A DNA stretch of 64,000 nt from Providencia rustigianii DSM 4541. Lineage in GTDB: Bacteria > Pseudomonadota > Gammaproteobacteria > Enterobacterales > Enterobacteriaceae. Below, in pieces: positions 1-8,752 of the stretch (positions are counted from its first letter, which is position 1; each line of letters starts with the position of its first letter). Under the pieces are notes generated by a model. It had not been told where the DNA came from and did not search any database. It saw nothing but the letters and a program-made list of their open reading frames with translations. The translations under genes and the position numbers were made by a program. The DNA lies in the NCBI RefSeq assembly GCF_000156395.1, contig NZ_GG703817.1, forward strand, positions 767,395-831,394, given 5' to 3'.

Positions 1-253
1 AAAAACCAATGAATATAAAAATTCAAAGTCTGTATTTAAAAATAAAAGTAACAAAATAAAAAACGTTTTTAAGCAAATTACACATCAGTACCGTTAAACA
101 GTTTATAACATTTCTGAAATAGTACGATTTTCAATAGATTTATTACTCTATTCAAGATACCGCTATACCCAGAAATAGGTTTCCACACATTTTAGATATT
201 CGTTTTATGTGATTTAAGAAATTTAAAGTTTTATATTCTTGAAGGATTAGCCT

Positions 254-1687
254 ATGCAAAAAGATAAAATATGGAAGCTATTAGTTCTTATAGCCATTCC
301 AATAATTATAGCCTTAATACCGACGCCAGAGGGGTTACCCAGTATCGCGTGGTTATTATTTGGTTTATACCTTGCCGCTATTGTGGGTCTGGTACTCAAA
401 CCTTATTCTGAGCCCGTGATTTTATTAGCCACGATTGCAGCCAGTGCGGTTGTTATTGGTATCACAGGCACTAAAGATGTGAAAGCAGGTGAAGTACTCA
501 GCGGTTATGCTTCGGGGACCACATGGTTAGTCTTCGCCGCATTTACCTTGAGCGCCGCATTTGTGATCACCGGTTTGGGAAAACGCCTCTCTTATATCTT
601 GATTGGTAAATTGGGTGGAACAACATTAGGACTGGGCTATGTAACGGCGATCCTTGACCTGATTATTGCCCCTGCGACGCCATCTAATACGGCGCGAGCA
701 GGCGGAATTGTCTTCCCAATCATCAACAGTGTGGCGGTGGCACTCGGTTCAGATCCAGAAAAAAGCCCGCGTAAAGCCGGTCACTATTTGCTAGTGAACG
801 TGTATATGGTGACCAAAACCACCAGCTATATGTTCTTAACAGCCATGGCACCAAATGCACTGGCACTGGCAATGATGACCGATATTATGGGCATCCATTT
901 AAGTTGGGGTGGATGGGCATTGGCCGCAGCAGTGCCAGGTTTGATTATGTTAATCCTGACACCACTGATTATCTACAAGCTGTATCCACCTGAATTGAAA
1001 AAGGTGAATAACAAAGAGATCGCAGCAAAAGGGTTAGAAGACTTAGGTCCAATGACCATGCGCGAGAAACTGCTCAGTGTCATCTTTGTTCTCGCATTAT
1101 CAGGCTGGATATTTGCAGATAAAATCGGCGTTAGTGCATCAAGTGTTGCTATCGCAGTGATGGCATTGACCTTAATCCTCGGTGTAGTCACTTGGGATGA
1201 TGTTCTGAAAAACAAAGGTGGCTGGAACACGCTGATTTGGTACGGTGGTATTATCGGGATGTCCGGTGTACTGACCAAAGCGGGCTTCTTCAAGTGGTTA
1301 GCAGATGTAATGAGTGAGCACCTCTCCTTTGGCGACCAAGCGATGTTAGCGTTCTTTGTCATCATGTTTATCAGTGTTGCAATTCGCTATCTGTTTGCTT
1401 CCGGCGGTGCGTATGTGGCAGCGATGGTCCCTGTATTTGCGACTGTCGGAATGGTTGCAGGTGCGCCACCAATGCTGTTAGCGCTGGGTCTGCTATTCTC
1501 CAACGCCTACGGCGGCAGCTTAACCCACTACGGAGGCGCGGCAGCTCCAATCGTCTTTGGTGCAGGTTATAACGATATTCGTTCTTGGTGGATCATTGGT
1601 GGGATTGTGGCGTTCTTAAGTTTGTTAGTCCACATGACTATCGGTCTAGGTTGGTGGGAAATCCTGATCAACATGGGTCTCATTTAA
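254..1687 (+). CDS. ybhI: DASS-family (SLC13) anion transporter, YbhI-like
   Basis: This is a 477-residue polytopic inner-membrane protein of the divalent anion:Na+ symporter family, which moves di- or tricarboxylates. The family signature SNTARAGG sits near residue 145, a second substrate-site region lies around FASGGAYVAAM near residue 380, and hydrophobic segments run the whole length. Length and sequence closely resemble E. coli YbhI as I recall it. The next gene is a PrpF-family isomerase, as in E. coli ybhI-ybhH, which supports the assignment. A GAAGGA ribosome binding site precedes the ATG. The substrate is not established; the neighbour suggests an unsaturated tricarboxylate or a related acid. 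Confidence 0.85.
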   Translation: MQKDKIWKLLVLIAIPIIIALIPTPEGLPSIAWLLFGLYLAAIVGLVLKPYSEPVILLATIAASAVVIGITGTKDVKAGEVLSGYASGTTWLVFAAFTLSAAFVITGLGKRLSYILIGKLGGTTLGLGYVTAILDLIIAPATPSNTARAGGIVFPIINSVAVALGSDPEKSPRKAGHYLLVNVYMVTKTTSYMFLTAMAPNALALAMMTDIMGIHLSWGGWALAAAVPGLIMLILTPLIIYKLYPPELKKVNNKEIAAKGLEDLGPMTMREKLLSVIFVLALSGWIFADKIGVSASSVAIAVMALTLILGVVTWDDVLKNKGGWNTLIWYGGIIGMSGVLTKAGFFKWLADVMSEHLSFGDQAMLAFFVIMFISVAIRYLFASGGAYVAAMVPVFATVGMVAGAPPMLLALGLLFSNAYGGSLTHYGGAAAPIVFGAGYNDIRSWWIIGGIVAFLSLLVHMTIGLGWWEILINMGLI

Positions 1688-1712
1688 TCCCCCAGCTTGT
1701 CTTAGTTAATCG

Positions 1713-1744
1713 ATGGAGCCCATGAAAATGGCGCTCCATTTTTT
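1713..1744 (+). terminator. Intrinsic terminator between ybhI-like and ybhH-like genes
   Basis: Arms ATGGAGC (1713-1719) and GCTCCAT (1733-1739) are followed by a T-run to 1744. It sits between two genes expected to act together, so it may terminate only part of the transcripts, or the downstream gene may have its own promoter. Confidence 0.7.
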
Positions 1745-1774
1745 AACCTTATCGATATTCAAATAGGAATCAAG

Positions 1775-2830
1775 ATGAAACAGATCCCTTGTGTATTAAT
1801 GCGCGGTGGTACTTCAAAAGGTGTATTTTTATTAGCTGACGATCTCCCAACGAATATTCAACAACGTGACGAACTCATTTTAGGTATCATGGGCTCCGGT
1901 CACCCCTTACAGATTGATGGTATTGGCGGCGGCAGCCCTCAAACCAGCAAAGTTGCGATTATCAGCCCATCCACGCATCCCGATGCTGATGTTGACTATT
2001 TATTTGCCCAAGTATCGATAACTGAACCAATTGTGGATACCGCGCCAAACTGTGGCAATATTCTGTGTGCCGTCGGCCCGTTTTCACTGGAAAAAGGATT
2101 AGTTCCCATCACTGGCGACGTCACCACGGTTCGCATTCGCAACGTCAATACCAATACGTTTATCAATGCCACCATCCAAACCCCTAATGGGAAAGTGCAG
2201 TACGAAGGTAATACCACCATTGCCAGTGTTCCCGGTCATGCCGCCCCCGTCGCGCTAACGTTTTTAAATGCGAGCGGAACTAAAACAGGAAAATTATTAC
2301 CGACCGGTAATGTGATCGATGTGATTGATGGCGTTGAGGTCACTTGTCTTGATATGGCTACGCCAGTTGTGCTGATTGATGCTTCTCAGCTCAACAAAAC
2401 TGGCTATGAAACGGCTGACCAATTAGAGCATGATTTAGAATTTATGCAGCGACTAGAAACTATTCGACTGTTAGCGGGTGAAGCCATAGGGCTCGGCGAT
2501 GTGACCCACAAAGTGATCCCTAAACCGATTTTAGTCTCCCCAGCACTTCATGGGGGCACGATTAATGTACGTTATTTTATGCCTCATAAATGCCATGGCG
2601 CTTTAGCCGTGACGGGCGCAATTGCCATTGCTACAGGCGCAATATTACCGGGAACGGTGATTGAACCTTACCTTCACGGTGCTGTGGATATGCAGAAAAT
2701 TGCAATTGAGCATTTGAGCGGCAAATTTGAGGTTGCGCTACATAATCAAACCAATGCGCCTGAAGGGCTACAAGCGTCAATTATTCGTACCGCTAGAAAA
2801 TTATTTGAAGGAAATGTCTTTGTGCCTTGA
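1775..2830 (+). CDS. ybhH: PrpF-family isomerase (YbhH / 4-oxalomesaconate tautomerase-like)
   Basis: This 351-residue cytoplasmic protein belongs to the PrpF / diaminopimelate-epimerase-fold family. Members shift double bonds in aconitate-like acids (PrpF) or tautomerise 4-oxalomesaconate (GalD). The N-terminal MRGGTSKG block, the DGIGGGSPQTSK block near residue 48 and the PNCGN cysteine motif near residue 91 are typical. Length matches E. coli YbhH (350 aa). It lies downstream of the YbhI-like transporter, which suggests uptake and isomerisation of one substrate. The exact substrate cannot be read from sequence. Confidence 0.8.
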   Translation: MKQIPCVLMRGGTSKGVFLLADDLPTNIQQRDELILGIMGSGHPLQIDGIGGGSPQTSKVAIISPSTHPDADVDYLFAQVSITEPIVDTAPNCGNILCAVGPFSLEKGLVPITGDVTTVRIRNVNTNTFINATIQTPNGKVQYEGNTTIASVPGHAAPVALTFLNASGTKTGKLLPTGNVIDVIDGVEVTCLDMATPVVLIDASQLNKTGYETADQLEHDLEFMQRLETIRLLAGEAIGLGDVTHKVIPKPILVSPALHGGTINVRYFMPHKCHGALAVTGAIAIATGAILPGTVIEPYLHGAVDMQKIAIEHLSGKFEVALHNQTNAPEGLQASIIRTARKLFEGNVFVP

Positions 2831-2839
2831 TGGCAAGAA

Positions 2840-2872
2840 ACATTCCTGCCTCAAACATTGAGGCAGGAATGT
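2840..2872. terminator. Perfect 15-bp hairpin between convergent genes
   Basis: Arms 2840-2854 and 2858-2872 are perfectly complementary with a 3-nt loop. It lies between the stop of the ybhH-like gene and the stop of the convergent kinase gene. Neither side has a strong T-tract, so it could be a bidirectional transcription barrier or a protective 3' hairpin. Confidence 0.6.
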
Positions 2873-2877
2873 GGGGC

Positions 2878-3999
2878 TTATTTCAAAAATTCGCCGTTAA
2901 TAAAATAGGAAACCTGATGAGCTTCATCGGGGGTCGGTATTTCCAGTTTCCTCGACATTCTTTCCAGCACATTATCAGGTACTACATGTTTACGCTGGCG
3001 ATTTTGTTGCTGCCACTGTTTGCAAGGAACCTCGAGATAAATCAGATGGATTTTCGCTTGGTAACGAGCAAATAAGCTGATCAAGCTTTCTCGCAAAGAA
3101 CCATTCAGTGAAGTCGCATTCCAGATGAAATTTTGCTTATTTCGTAGGTACACTTTTGCCTGTTCTTTGGCTTGCTGCGCCACCCAACCTTGGGCATTAC
3201 GATCCGCTGGGTCAATGTTATGCTCACGGCGAATATTGTCGAGGCTCACCACTGCCGTCTGCGGGTAGAATCGTTGGATAAAGTGATCTTTCCCCATTCC
3301 CGGTAAACCACACAACATAATGACCTCGCTACCGTCCTCATCAAAAGGCTGGTAATCCGGTGTTCCACGCTGAGTATGGAAATAGTGAAAACGTCCTGCC
3401 AGTGAAGCAAACTGTTTCGGTTGGTTCCAACATTCATGTTCACGACAAAATAGCTCAAACAGCTCAATTCGTGTGAGTAAATCCGTTTGATCTTCACAAA
3501 CCCGCCCAAGTGCATCGGCGTTCGCCAGCATGCATAACAGAGACATATCCACCCGCAGCGAGGCGGCATATAACGCACGCTCAGGATCTGGCTTTTCCAT
3601 TAACCATAAGGGTAAACCGTGAAAACGGACTAATGCCGCAATTTGCTCGCGAATAGCAAACGGCGTGTCCACACTGCGAAATAGAATATTTCGGGCAGAA
3701 AGCTCCCCTTTTCTCGCGTGTCCGGGAGAGATAATTCGCCCCTCTTCTTCACGCGTGGTGCTGCGCTTTTCCACGTCATGAAGTAGTGCCGCAGTCCACA
3801 CAATCTGTTGTTGCTGCTCAGGTAGCCGCTGGTATTCCGGCAAGCCTTCTAATGCCGCCAGTACCATTTGGGTATGAATAGCCACATTGCCCTCAGCGTG
3901 ATGCCGAGAATCTTGTGGTACAGCGGCCATATCCCGTACAAATTCAAATTGCTTTTCCAACTGTGACCATTCGCGATTTTGCGTTAGTTGCCAATTCAT
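2878..3999 (-). CDS. HD-Pnk type RNA/DNA end-healing enzyme (HD phosphoesterase + polynucleotide 5'-kinase)
   Basis: This is a 373-residue fusion. The N-terminal half (about 30-200) is an HD-superfamily phosphohydrolase: HH at 33-34, H42, the HD pair H74-D75, H94 and H127 look like metal ligands. The C-terminal half (about 225-373) is a P-loop kinase with Walker A GLPGMGKD at 231-238 and a catalytic Asp candidate at D254 in SLDN. This architecture matches the described HD-Pnk enzymes (Runella slithyformis), which remove 2',3'-cyclic phosphate or 3'-phosphate with the HD domain and phosphorylate 5'-OH ends. Its ATG overlaps the stop of the upstream RNA ligase gene (ATGA), implying coupled translation and a shared healing-sealing job. 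The substrate RNA is unknown. Confidence 0.85.
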   Translation of the reverse strand: MNWQLTQNREWSQLEKQFEFVRDMAAVPQDSRHHAEGNVAIHTQMVLAALEGLPEYQRLPEQQQQIVWTAALLHDVEKRSTTREEEGRIISPGHARKGELSARNILFRSVDTPFAIREQIAALVRFHGLPLWLMEKPDPERALYAASLRVDMSLLCMLANADALGRVCEDQTDLLTRIELFELFCREHECWNQPKQFASLAGRFHYFHTQRGTPDYQPFDEDGSEVIMLCGLPGMGKDHFIQRFYPQTAVVSLDNIRREHNIDPADRNAQGWVAQQAKEQAKVYLRNKQNFIWNATSLNGSLRESLISLFARYQAKIHLIYLEVPCKQWQQQNRQRKHVVPDNVLERMSRKLEIPTPDEAHQVSYFINGEFLK

Positions 4000-4709
4000 C
4001 GGGCACCCCCTTGTCGTTCAAATGCCAGTAGCGCTCGCTGCCAATTTCGCTTCCAGTGAATGTCCGTTTTGACATGATTTTTACGCACATATTTGAAAAT
4101 ATGCTGCATAAAGTCATCCACATGAAAGCCTTGGCTATCTCGGGTCACGATGCCTTCCATACTGCACGCTTTTCCCGTATGGGTGTCCCGTGCAATGAAG
4201 TGGCTATCGGCAGATGCCGCGGTCATTAACGCGTCACGGTATTGTTGCGGTGATAGGGATTTATCAATCTCAAGATTAAGCTGTGGCACAGTGGGGAAAT
4301 CAAACAGAGAAGCATAAAATTTCACCTCTTCCCAGCTTAGCCAATAGTCTCCTTGCCTCACCGCAAACACATAAAAGTAATCTTCGATATGTTGATATTC
4401 AATCGAATGAACCGCATATAAATTTTCACCGAACAGTTCAATATCCCCAAGATCGTCTTTAATTAATTGCCAACGTTGACGAATCTGTTGAGTCCATGCG
4501 GATTGTGTTGGCGCGCCATGGGAACGAGCAAACACGCCGTAGCGGCTCAAGCAGTTATTTTCACCATCGAGTTTTTCGGTATGAACTAATTGTTCAATAT
4601 TTTGGATGTGCGCCCACCAATCGCTATTAATACGATCGTCGCTGGTGGTGCCCGGGGAGAACGGATAGTGATACGTTCTACCATACTTCCTTGATTGCAT
4701 ATTCATCAT
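3996..4709 (-). CDS. RNA ligase (ATP-dependent, nucleotidyltransferase fold)
   Basis: This protein (237 aa from the ATG at 4709) has the covalent nucleotidyltransferase motifs. Motif I KLDG has the lysine nucleophile K46; motif IV is MEGIV; motif V contains FKYVRKNH near the C-terminus. That places it with T4 Rnl-type RNA ligases that seal 3'-OH/5'-phosphate ends. The reading frame also permits a GTG start at 4736, but the ATG at 4709 has AGAGA a few bases upstream, so it is preferred. It is the first gene of a two-gene operon with the HD-Pnk enzyme, which would supply exactly the ends it needs. It is not an RtcB-type ligase. Confidence 0.85.
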   Translation of the reverse strand: MMNMQSRKYGRTYHYPFSPGTTSDDRINSDWWAHIQNIEQLVHTEKLDGENNCLSRYGVFARSHGAPTQSAWTQQIRQRWQLIKDDLGDIELFGENLYAVHSIEYQHIEDYFYVFAVRQGDYWLSWEEVKFYASLFDFPTVPQLNLEIDKSLSPQQYRDALMTAASADSHFIARDTHTGKACSMEGIVTRDSQGFHVDDFMQHIFKYVRKNHVKTDIHWKRNWQRALLAFERQGGAR

Positions 4710-4738
4710 GCTTTCTCTACAGAAATAACAAAACACAA

Positions 4739-4758
4739 CAAATCTTGAGCAAGATTTG
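4739..4758. promoter_or_regulatory. Perfect 9-bp-arm palindrome upstream of the RNA-repair operon
   Basis: CAAATCTTG (4739-4747), two bases, then CAAGATTTG (4750-4758) form an exact inverted repeat about 30 bp before the RNA ligase ATG. It could be an operator or a leader hairpin. No regulator gene is adjacent. Confidence 0.45.
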
Positions 4759-5008
4759 CCTCTGTGAAAATTGAGAAATCAAGAGTTGGTATTACATATC
4801 TGTTCCGCGAGACGGCCTCATTAAAAAGTGTTTTTACTATAAAAACAATAAGAAATAATCAGTACGCGGGGATTCTAAACTAACAGTCAAGACAAAAGCC
4901 ACCGATATAGTCCTAATTATGTAAAAAAACATGTTCCACTTAGCAACTATTTTTATTCTCGATATTTCATTCAGTTTTAAAATTTTTAATTGTTTTTGAT
5001 TTTGACTT

Positions 5009-5292
5009 TTCAACTTCCAAACATTGGCTCTATGGATTTTGTGCTGTAGTAAGGCGACAAGTGTAGCTAATCCCTAGGAGCATACATAAGTATGTGACTA
5101 GGGTTAGCAAGCGCAGTTAACGCAGCTACAGTGCAAAAGACGACGAGCAGTTCAACTTCCACACATTGGCTCTATGGATTTTGTGCTGTAGTAAGGCGAC
5201 AAGTGCTGCTAATCCCTAGGAGCATACATAAGTATGTGACTAGGGTTAGTAAGCGCAGTTAACGCAGCTACAGTGCAAAAGACGACGAGCAG
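5009..5292. repeat. Tandem duplication of a 142-bp unit, each holding an ERIC element
   Basis: Two near-identical 142-bp units, 5009-5150 and 5151-5292, each contain a 17-bp flank (TTCAACTTCCA..CATT) followed by a 125-bp ERIC element (5026-5150 and 5168-5292). The ERIC core CCTAGGAGCATACATAAG and TATGTGACTAGGG is clear. Because the left flank is duplicated too, this is a local tandem duplication of flank plus ERIC and not two independent insertions. The second copy ends just before the stop codon of the citrate transporter gene. Confidence 0.9.
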
Positions 5293-5293
5293 A

Positions 5294-6610
5294 TCAATAA
5301 AGACCTAAAAGCCCCCCAATACCTAGAGTAAAAAAGCTAAATAGCCAAATCCACCCGAACGAATAACGCAAATGCCGTCCCATATCAATGCCCGCTAAGC
5401 CCATCGCCAACCATGCAGCCGGAGAAAATGGACTCACAAACGTCCCTGCGTTATTACCAATCGCCATCGCGTAGACCACTGCTGATGGGTCAATCCCTGC
5501 TGTTCCCGCAATTTGTTGAATAATTGGTAACAGTGCAAAATAATACGCATCAGTACTGGTGAAGATATCCATCGGTACACCGAGGATACCCACAAATATA
5601 TGAATTTTTGATACCCATTCTGTTGGCAGGATCGCAGTTAAATCAACAGCAATAGATTTCAACATTCCGCCGTCAGACAAAATACCAAGAAATGCTCCAG
5701 CAGCTAAAATAATCGCCACCATTCCTAATGCCTGTGGGGCATGCTGAGAAATCACTTTCATTTGGTCTTTCGGATTTGGGAAGTTAATCAGTAACGCTAA
5801 GGATAATGCAATCATAAAGACATAAGGGGCGGACAGCAGACCAAATGCCAAGCAAATAATGGAGATTAAGATCAATCCGCCATTAATCCACGGCTTCTTA
5901 GGTTTGTTAATCGTTTCAACGACATCGTCCATTTGTTCTTCTGCCGTCAGCAGTGAATCCATTTGGTATGGAGTCGTACCTTGTAATTCAGCAGCAGCAA
6001 TACGGCGTTTTTCACGCATTCCCATAATGACAGCAAACACCACTGCGCCGACCATACCAATTAATTGAACAGGAATGAGTCCTTGCCATAGTGTAGACGC
6101 ATCGATACCCGTCACCGCAGAAGCTCGACCTAAAGGGCCACCCCATGGAACCATATTCATAATCCCCATACTGGTACACATTAATAACAGCATCAGGTAG
6201 GGACTCATTCCCAATTGGCGGTATAACGGTAACAATGCAGGAATGATGATTAAGAAAGTCGCCGCGCCAGAGCCATCTAAGTGGACAACCCCCGCAATCA
6301 GGGTGGTCATAATGCAGACCACAATCACGTTACCGCGTGTCATTTTGACCATTGCGCGGATCAGTGGATCAAAAATATGTAAATCTTTCATCAAGCTAAA
6401 GAATAAAATAGCGAACAAAAACATGGCCGCAACTTTAGAGACTTTATGAATCCCGCTTTCAAAGAACACAGAAATTTCAGCGATTGAATACCCTGCTAGC
6501 AAGGCTCCAATAAAAGGGATACAGGACATTGCAATAATCGGGCTTGCTTTCCCCATCATCAATAAAGTGACTATCGATACGATGATTAAAATACCAATAA
6601 TTGTTAACAC
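5294..6610 (-). CDS. CitMHS-family citrate:cation symporter
   Basis: This 438-residue polytopic inner-membrane protein matches the CitM/CitH citrate-metal transporter family in length and in conserved blocks. These include HLDGSGAATFLIIIP near residue 110, VPWGGPLGRA near 155, and the C-terminal NNAGTFVSPFSPAAWLA. Family members import citrate complexed with divalent metals in exchange for or with protons. It is monocistronic, divergent from the OYE-type oxidoreductase gene, with a long AT-rich region between. No adjacent two-component system is seen. Confidence 0.85.
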   Translation of the reverse strand: MLTIIGILIIVSIVTLLMMGKASPIIAMSCIPFIGALLAGYSIAEISVFFESGIHKVSKVAAMFLFAILFFSLMKDLHIFDPLIRAMVKMTRGNVIVVCIMTTLIAGVVHLDGSGAATFLIIIPALLPLYRQLGMSPYLMLLLMCTSMGIMNMVPWGGPLGRASAVTGIDASTLWQGLIPVQLIGMVGAVVFAVIMGMREKRRIAAAELQGTTPYQMDSLLTAEEQMDDVVETINKPKKPWINGGLILISIICLAFGLLSAPYVFMIALSLALLINFPNPKDQMKVISQHAPQALGMVAIILAAGAFLGILSDGGMLKSIAVDLTAILPTEWVSKIHIFVGILGVPMDIFTSTDAYYFALLPIIQQIAGTAGIDPSAVVYAMAIGNNAGTFVSPFSPAAWLAMGLAGIDMGRHLRYSFGWIWLFSFFTLGIGGLLGLY

Positions 6611-7193
6611 ATTTATCTTCCTTCTTAGAATTATATTTTTTGCAGGTGAAAATACTCAGTAAAATAATTTCATTAAACTTTTAAATTATTAATAGTATTA
6701 AAGTATCAATTTATTAAACTGGTTATCGGTAACTTATTGCTTATATAAACCCCGCTATTTTCTTGCAAGTTAAAATTTGTTTTTTTGCGGTGATAAATGT
6801 GATTTTAAATTTACTAAAACCATTTTTAATATAAAAAATCAGGTAAAGATTCTATTAGCACCATTAAAACCATTAATGGGAATTAACGTTTTTTATTGTT
6901 GAAATAAATAATCTTCTGGGCTAAACCACTGGTCTTTACGCGGTTATCGTACGGTATAAAACCATGATTGAGCTCATTGATAGAATCGAAAATAATCAAT
7001 GTGGTCATGTTCAAGCAGAAATTTATACTTTTTGTCTTTTTTTTCAAATATTTCTCTATTGTGGTGCTTTTTTATCTCATAGCGTGTGAAAAAATATCTA
7101 TTGGATATACGTAATTCCCGCTTTATCACAAGAAAAATAGATGCAATCTTTTATACTGTGAACATAATTTTCATAATGTATAAGGAATAAATA
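6611..7193. other. Divergent intergenic region, 583 bp
   Basis: This AT-rich region lies between the divergent citrate transporter and OYE genes. I see no ORF, RNA gene or convincing named operator. It should contain both promoters. TAAGGAATAAATAATG provides the ribosome binding site of the downstream gene. Confidence 0.5.
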
Positions 7194-8285
7194 ATGAGTC
7201 ATTTGTTTTCTCCTGCAACAATCGGTTCCGTACATTTAAACAACCGCATTATTATCCCTCCGATGTGCCAATACTCTGCTAATGATGGCGTGGTGAGCCC
7301 ATGGCATCATGCCCATTATATGAATCTTGCCTTATCTGGGGCTGCCTTAGTCATTGTTGAAGCAAGCGCGGTCACTCCATCAGGTCGTATCACCTATAAG
7401 GATTTAGGGATCTGGAACGAAAGCCAGATGCAAGCATTTAAGAAAATGTTGGCAGAGATTAGACCGTTTGCGAATGCACGCTTTGGTATCCAAATCGCCC
7501 ATGCGGGTAGGAAAGCCGCTTGTGATTTACCTTGGCTAGGCGGTAATAATTTACCCGCTAACCATGAACATGGCTGGCAAACAGTTGCCCCCTCCGCACA
7601 ACCCTTTGCTGATAGCTTCCCGCCAAAAGCATTAACGAAAGATGAGATCCTTGAGATTAAGCGGCAGTTTGTGGATGCAGCCAAACGAGCAGAACAAGCG
7701 GGTTTTGATGTCATTGAAATTCATGCAGCGCACGGCTATTTACTCCATTCTTTCTTGTCCCCTAACTCAAACCTTCGCCAAGATGAATATGGTGGCAGCT
7801 TTGCTAACCGCTCTCGCTTATTAGTAGAAACGTTTAAGGAAATTCGTGAAGCGGTTAGCCCAGAGATCGCGGTAGGTGTCAGAATATCTGCAACAGATTG
7901 GATTGAAGGCGGATGGGATTTAACGGAGTCCATTGAGTTAACACAAATTCTCGAGGAACTGGGCAGCAGCTATATCCACGTTTCTTCTGGTGGATTATCC
8001 GATAAACAGCAAATCCCAGTGGGTCCCAACTATCAAGTTCCATTAGCTCAAGAAATTCATAACCAAACTCAGCTCCCTGTGATTGCCGTTGGCTTAATTA
8101 CGGAACCGCTGCAAGCAGAGGCAATTTTAGCCACGGGACAGGCTGATTTCATTGCTATCGGTCGAGGGATCCTTTATGAACCTCGTTGGCCATGGCGTGC
8201 TGCCAGTGTATTGAATGAACAAATTTCGGTCGCACCACAATATTTGCGCTGTGCTCCACATCAGTTCAAACATTTGTTTAAATAA
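7194..8285 (+). CDS. NADH:flavin oxidoreductase, Old Yellow Enzyme family (YqjM/NamA/XenA-like)
   Basis: This 363-residue FMN-dependent ene-reductase reduces activated C=C bonds or nitro groups using NAD(P)H. Thermophilic-like/YqjM-type markers are present: C25 and Y27 in PPMCQYSA, the HAAH pair H177/H180 that binds the substrate carbonyl, and the FMN-phosphate-binding IAIGRGILYEPRWPWRA near residue 325. It is cytoplasmic with no signal peptide. It appears monocistronic, ending at a strong terminator. The physiological substrate is unknown. Confidence 0.9.
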   Translation: MSHLFSPATIGSVHLNNRIIIPPMCQYSANDGVVSPWHHAHYMNLALSGAALVIVEASAVTPSGRITYKDLGIWNESQMQAFKKMLAEIRPFANARFGIQIAHAGRKAACDLPWLGGNNLPANHEHGWQTVAPSAQPFADSFPPKALTKDEILEIKRQFVDAAKRAEQAGFDVIEIHAAHGYLLHSFLSPNSNLRQDEYGGSFANRSRLLVETFKEIREAVSPEIAVGVRISATDWIEGGWDLTESIELTQILEELGSSYIHVSSGGLSDKQQIPVGPNYQVPLAQEIHNQTQLPVIAVGLITEPLQAEAILATGQADFIAIGRGILYEPRWPWRAASVLNEQISVAPQYLRCAPHQFKHLFK

Positions 8286-8336
8286 AAAATAAAGCCTCGA
8301 CATTACAGAAATATTTGTCAATTAAGCTTTGAGAGT

Positions 8337-8368
8337 GGTCGTAGCGCATAGCGTTACGGCCTTTTTAT
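8337..8368 (+). terminator. Intrinsic terminator after OYE gene
   Basis: GGTCGTAGCGC pairs with GCGTTACGGCC (two G-U wobbles) around a 3-nt loop, then TTTTTATTT. Strong. Confidence 0.8.
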
Positions 8369-8752
8369 TTATCCTCTGTAAATAATATTTTTCGGTAATA
8401 CAAAACCCAATCAATTGATATTTAATATTATTTAAATTTTATTATCCTTAAAAAACTCTTATCTCACCCATTAAATATCAATAACACTCAATTGGGCTTT
8501 TCATTCTAACAATAGCCCAAATTCATTATGACTATTAGCAATGATTGGTTAATCATTATCGAATCTATCTAAATATTAAATATCGATATAATTATTTATA
8601 TTTCATATTAATACGAGATAAAACATAAGAGAAATATCTTTTAGTGTGTATATATTATATTTATTACTCGTAATTAGACTAAACTTAATCATGGTGCATT
8701 TACTCGTATTGAGTGTTAAATGCGCAGTTCTAGTTCAACTAGGAGGTAGCTC
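8369..8752. other. AT-rich intergenic region, no gene seen
   Basis: About 380 bp of very AT-rich sequence upstream of the small secreted protein. It presumably holds that gene's promoter. No RNA gene or repeat was recognised. Confidence 0.4.

Noticed and set aside
1-253. CRISPR-like or repeat structure at the left edge
   Set aside because: Only AT-rich sequence with no regularly spaced repeats.
8372-8752. Hairpin-rich AT stretch that could hide a small RNA
   Set aside because: No promoter-terminator pair apart from the terminator of the upstream gene, and no recognised sRNA.
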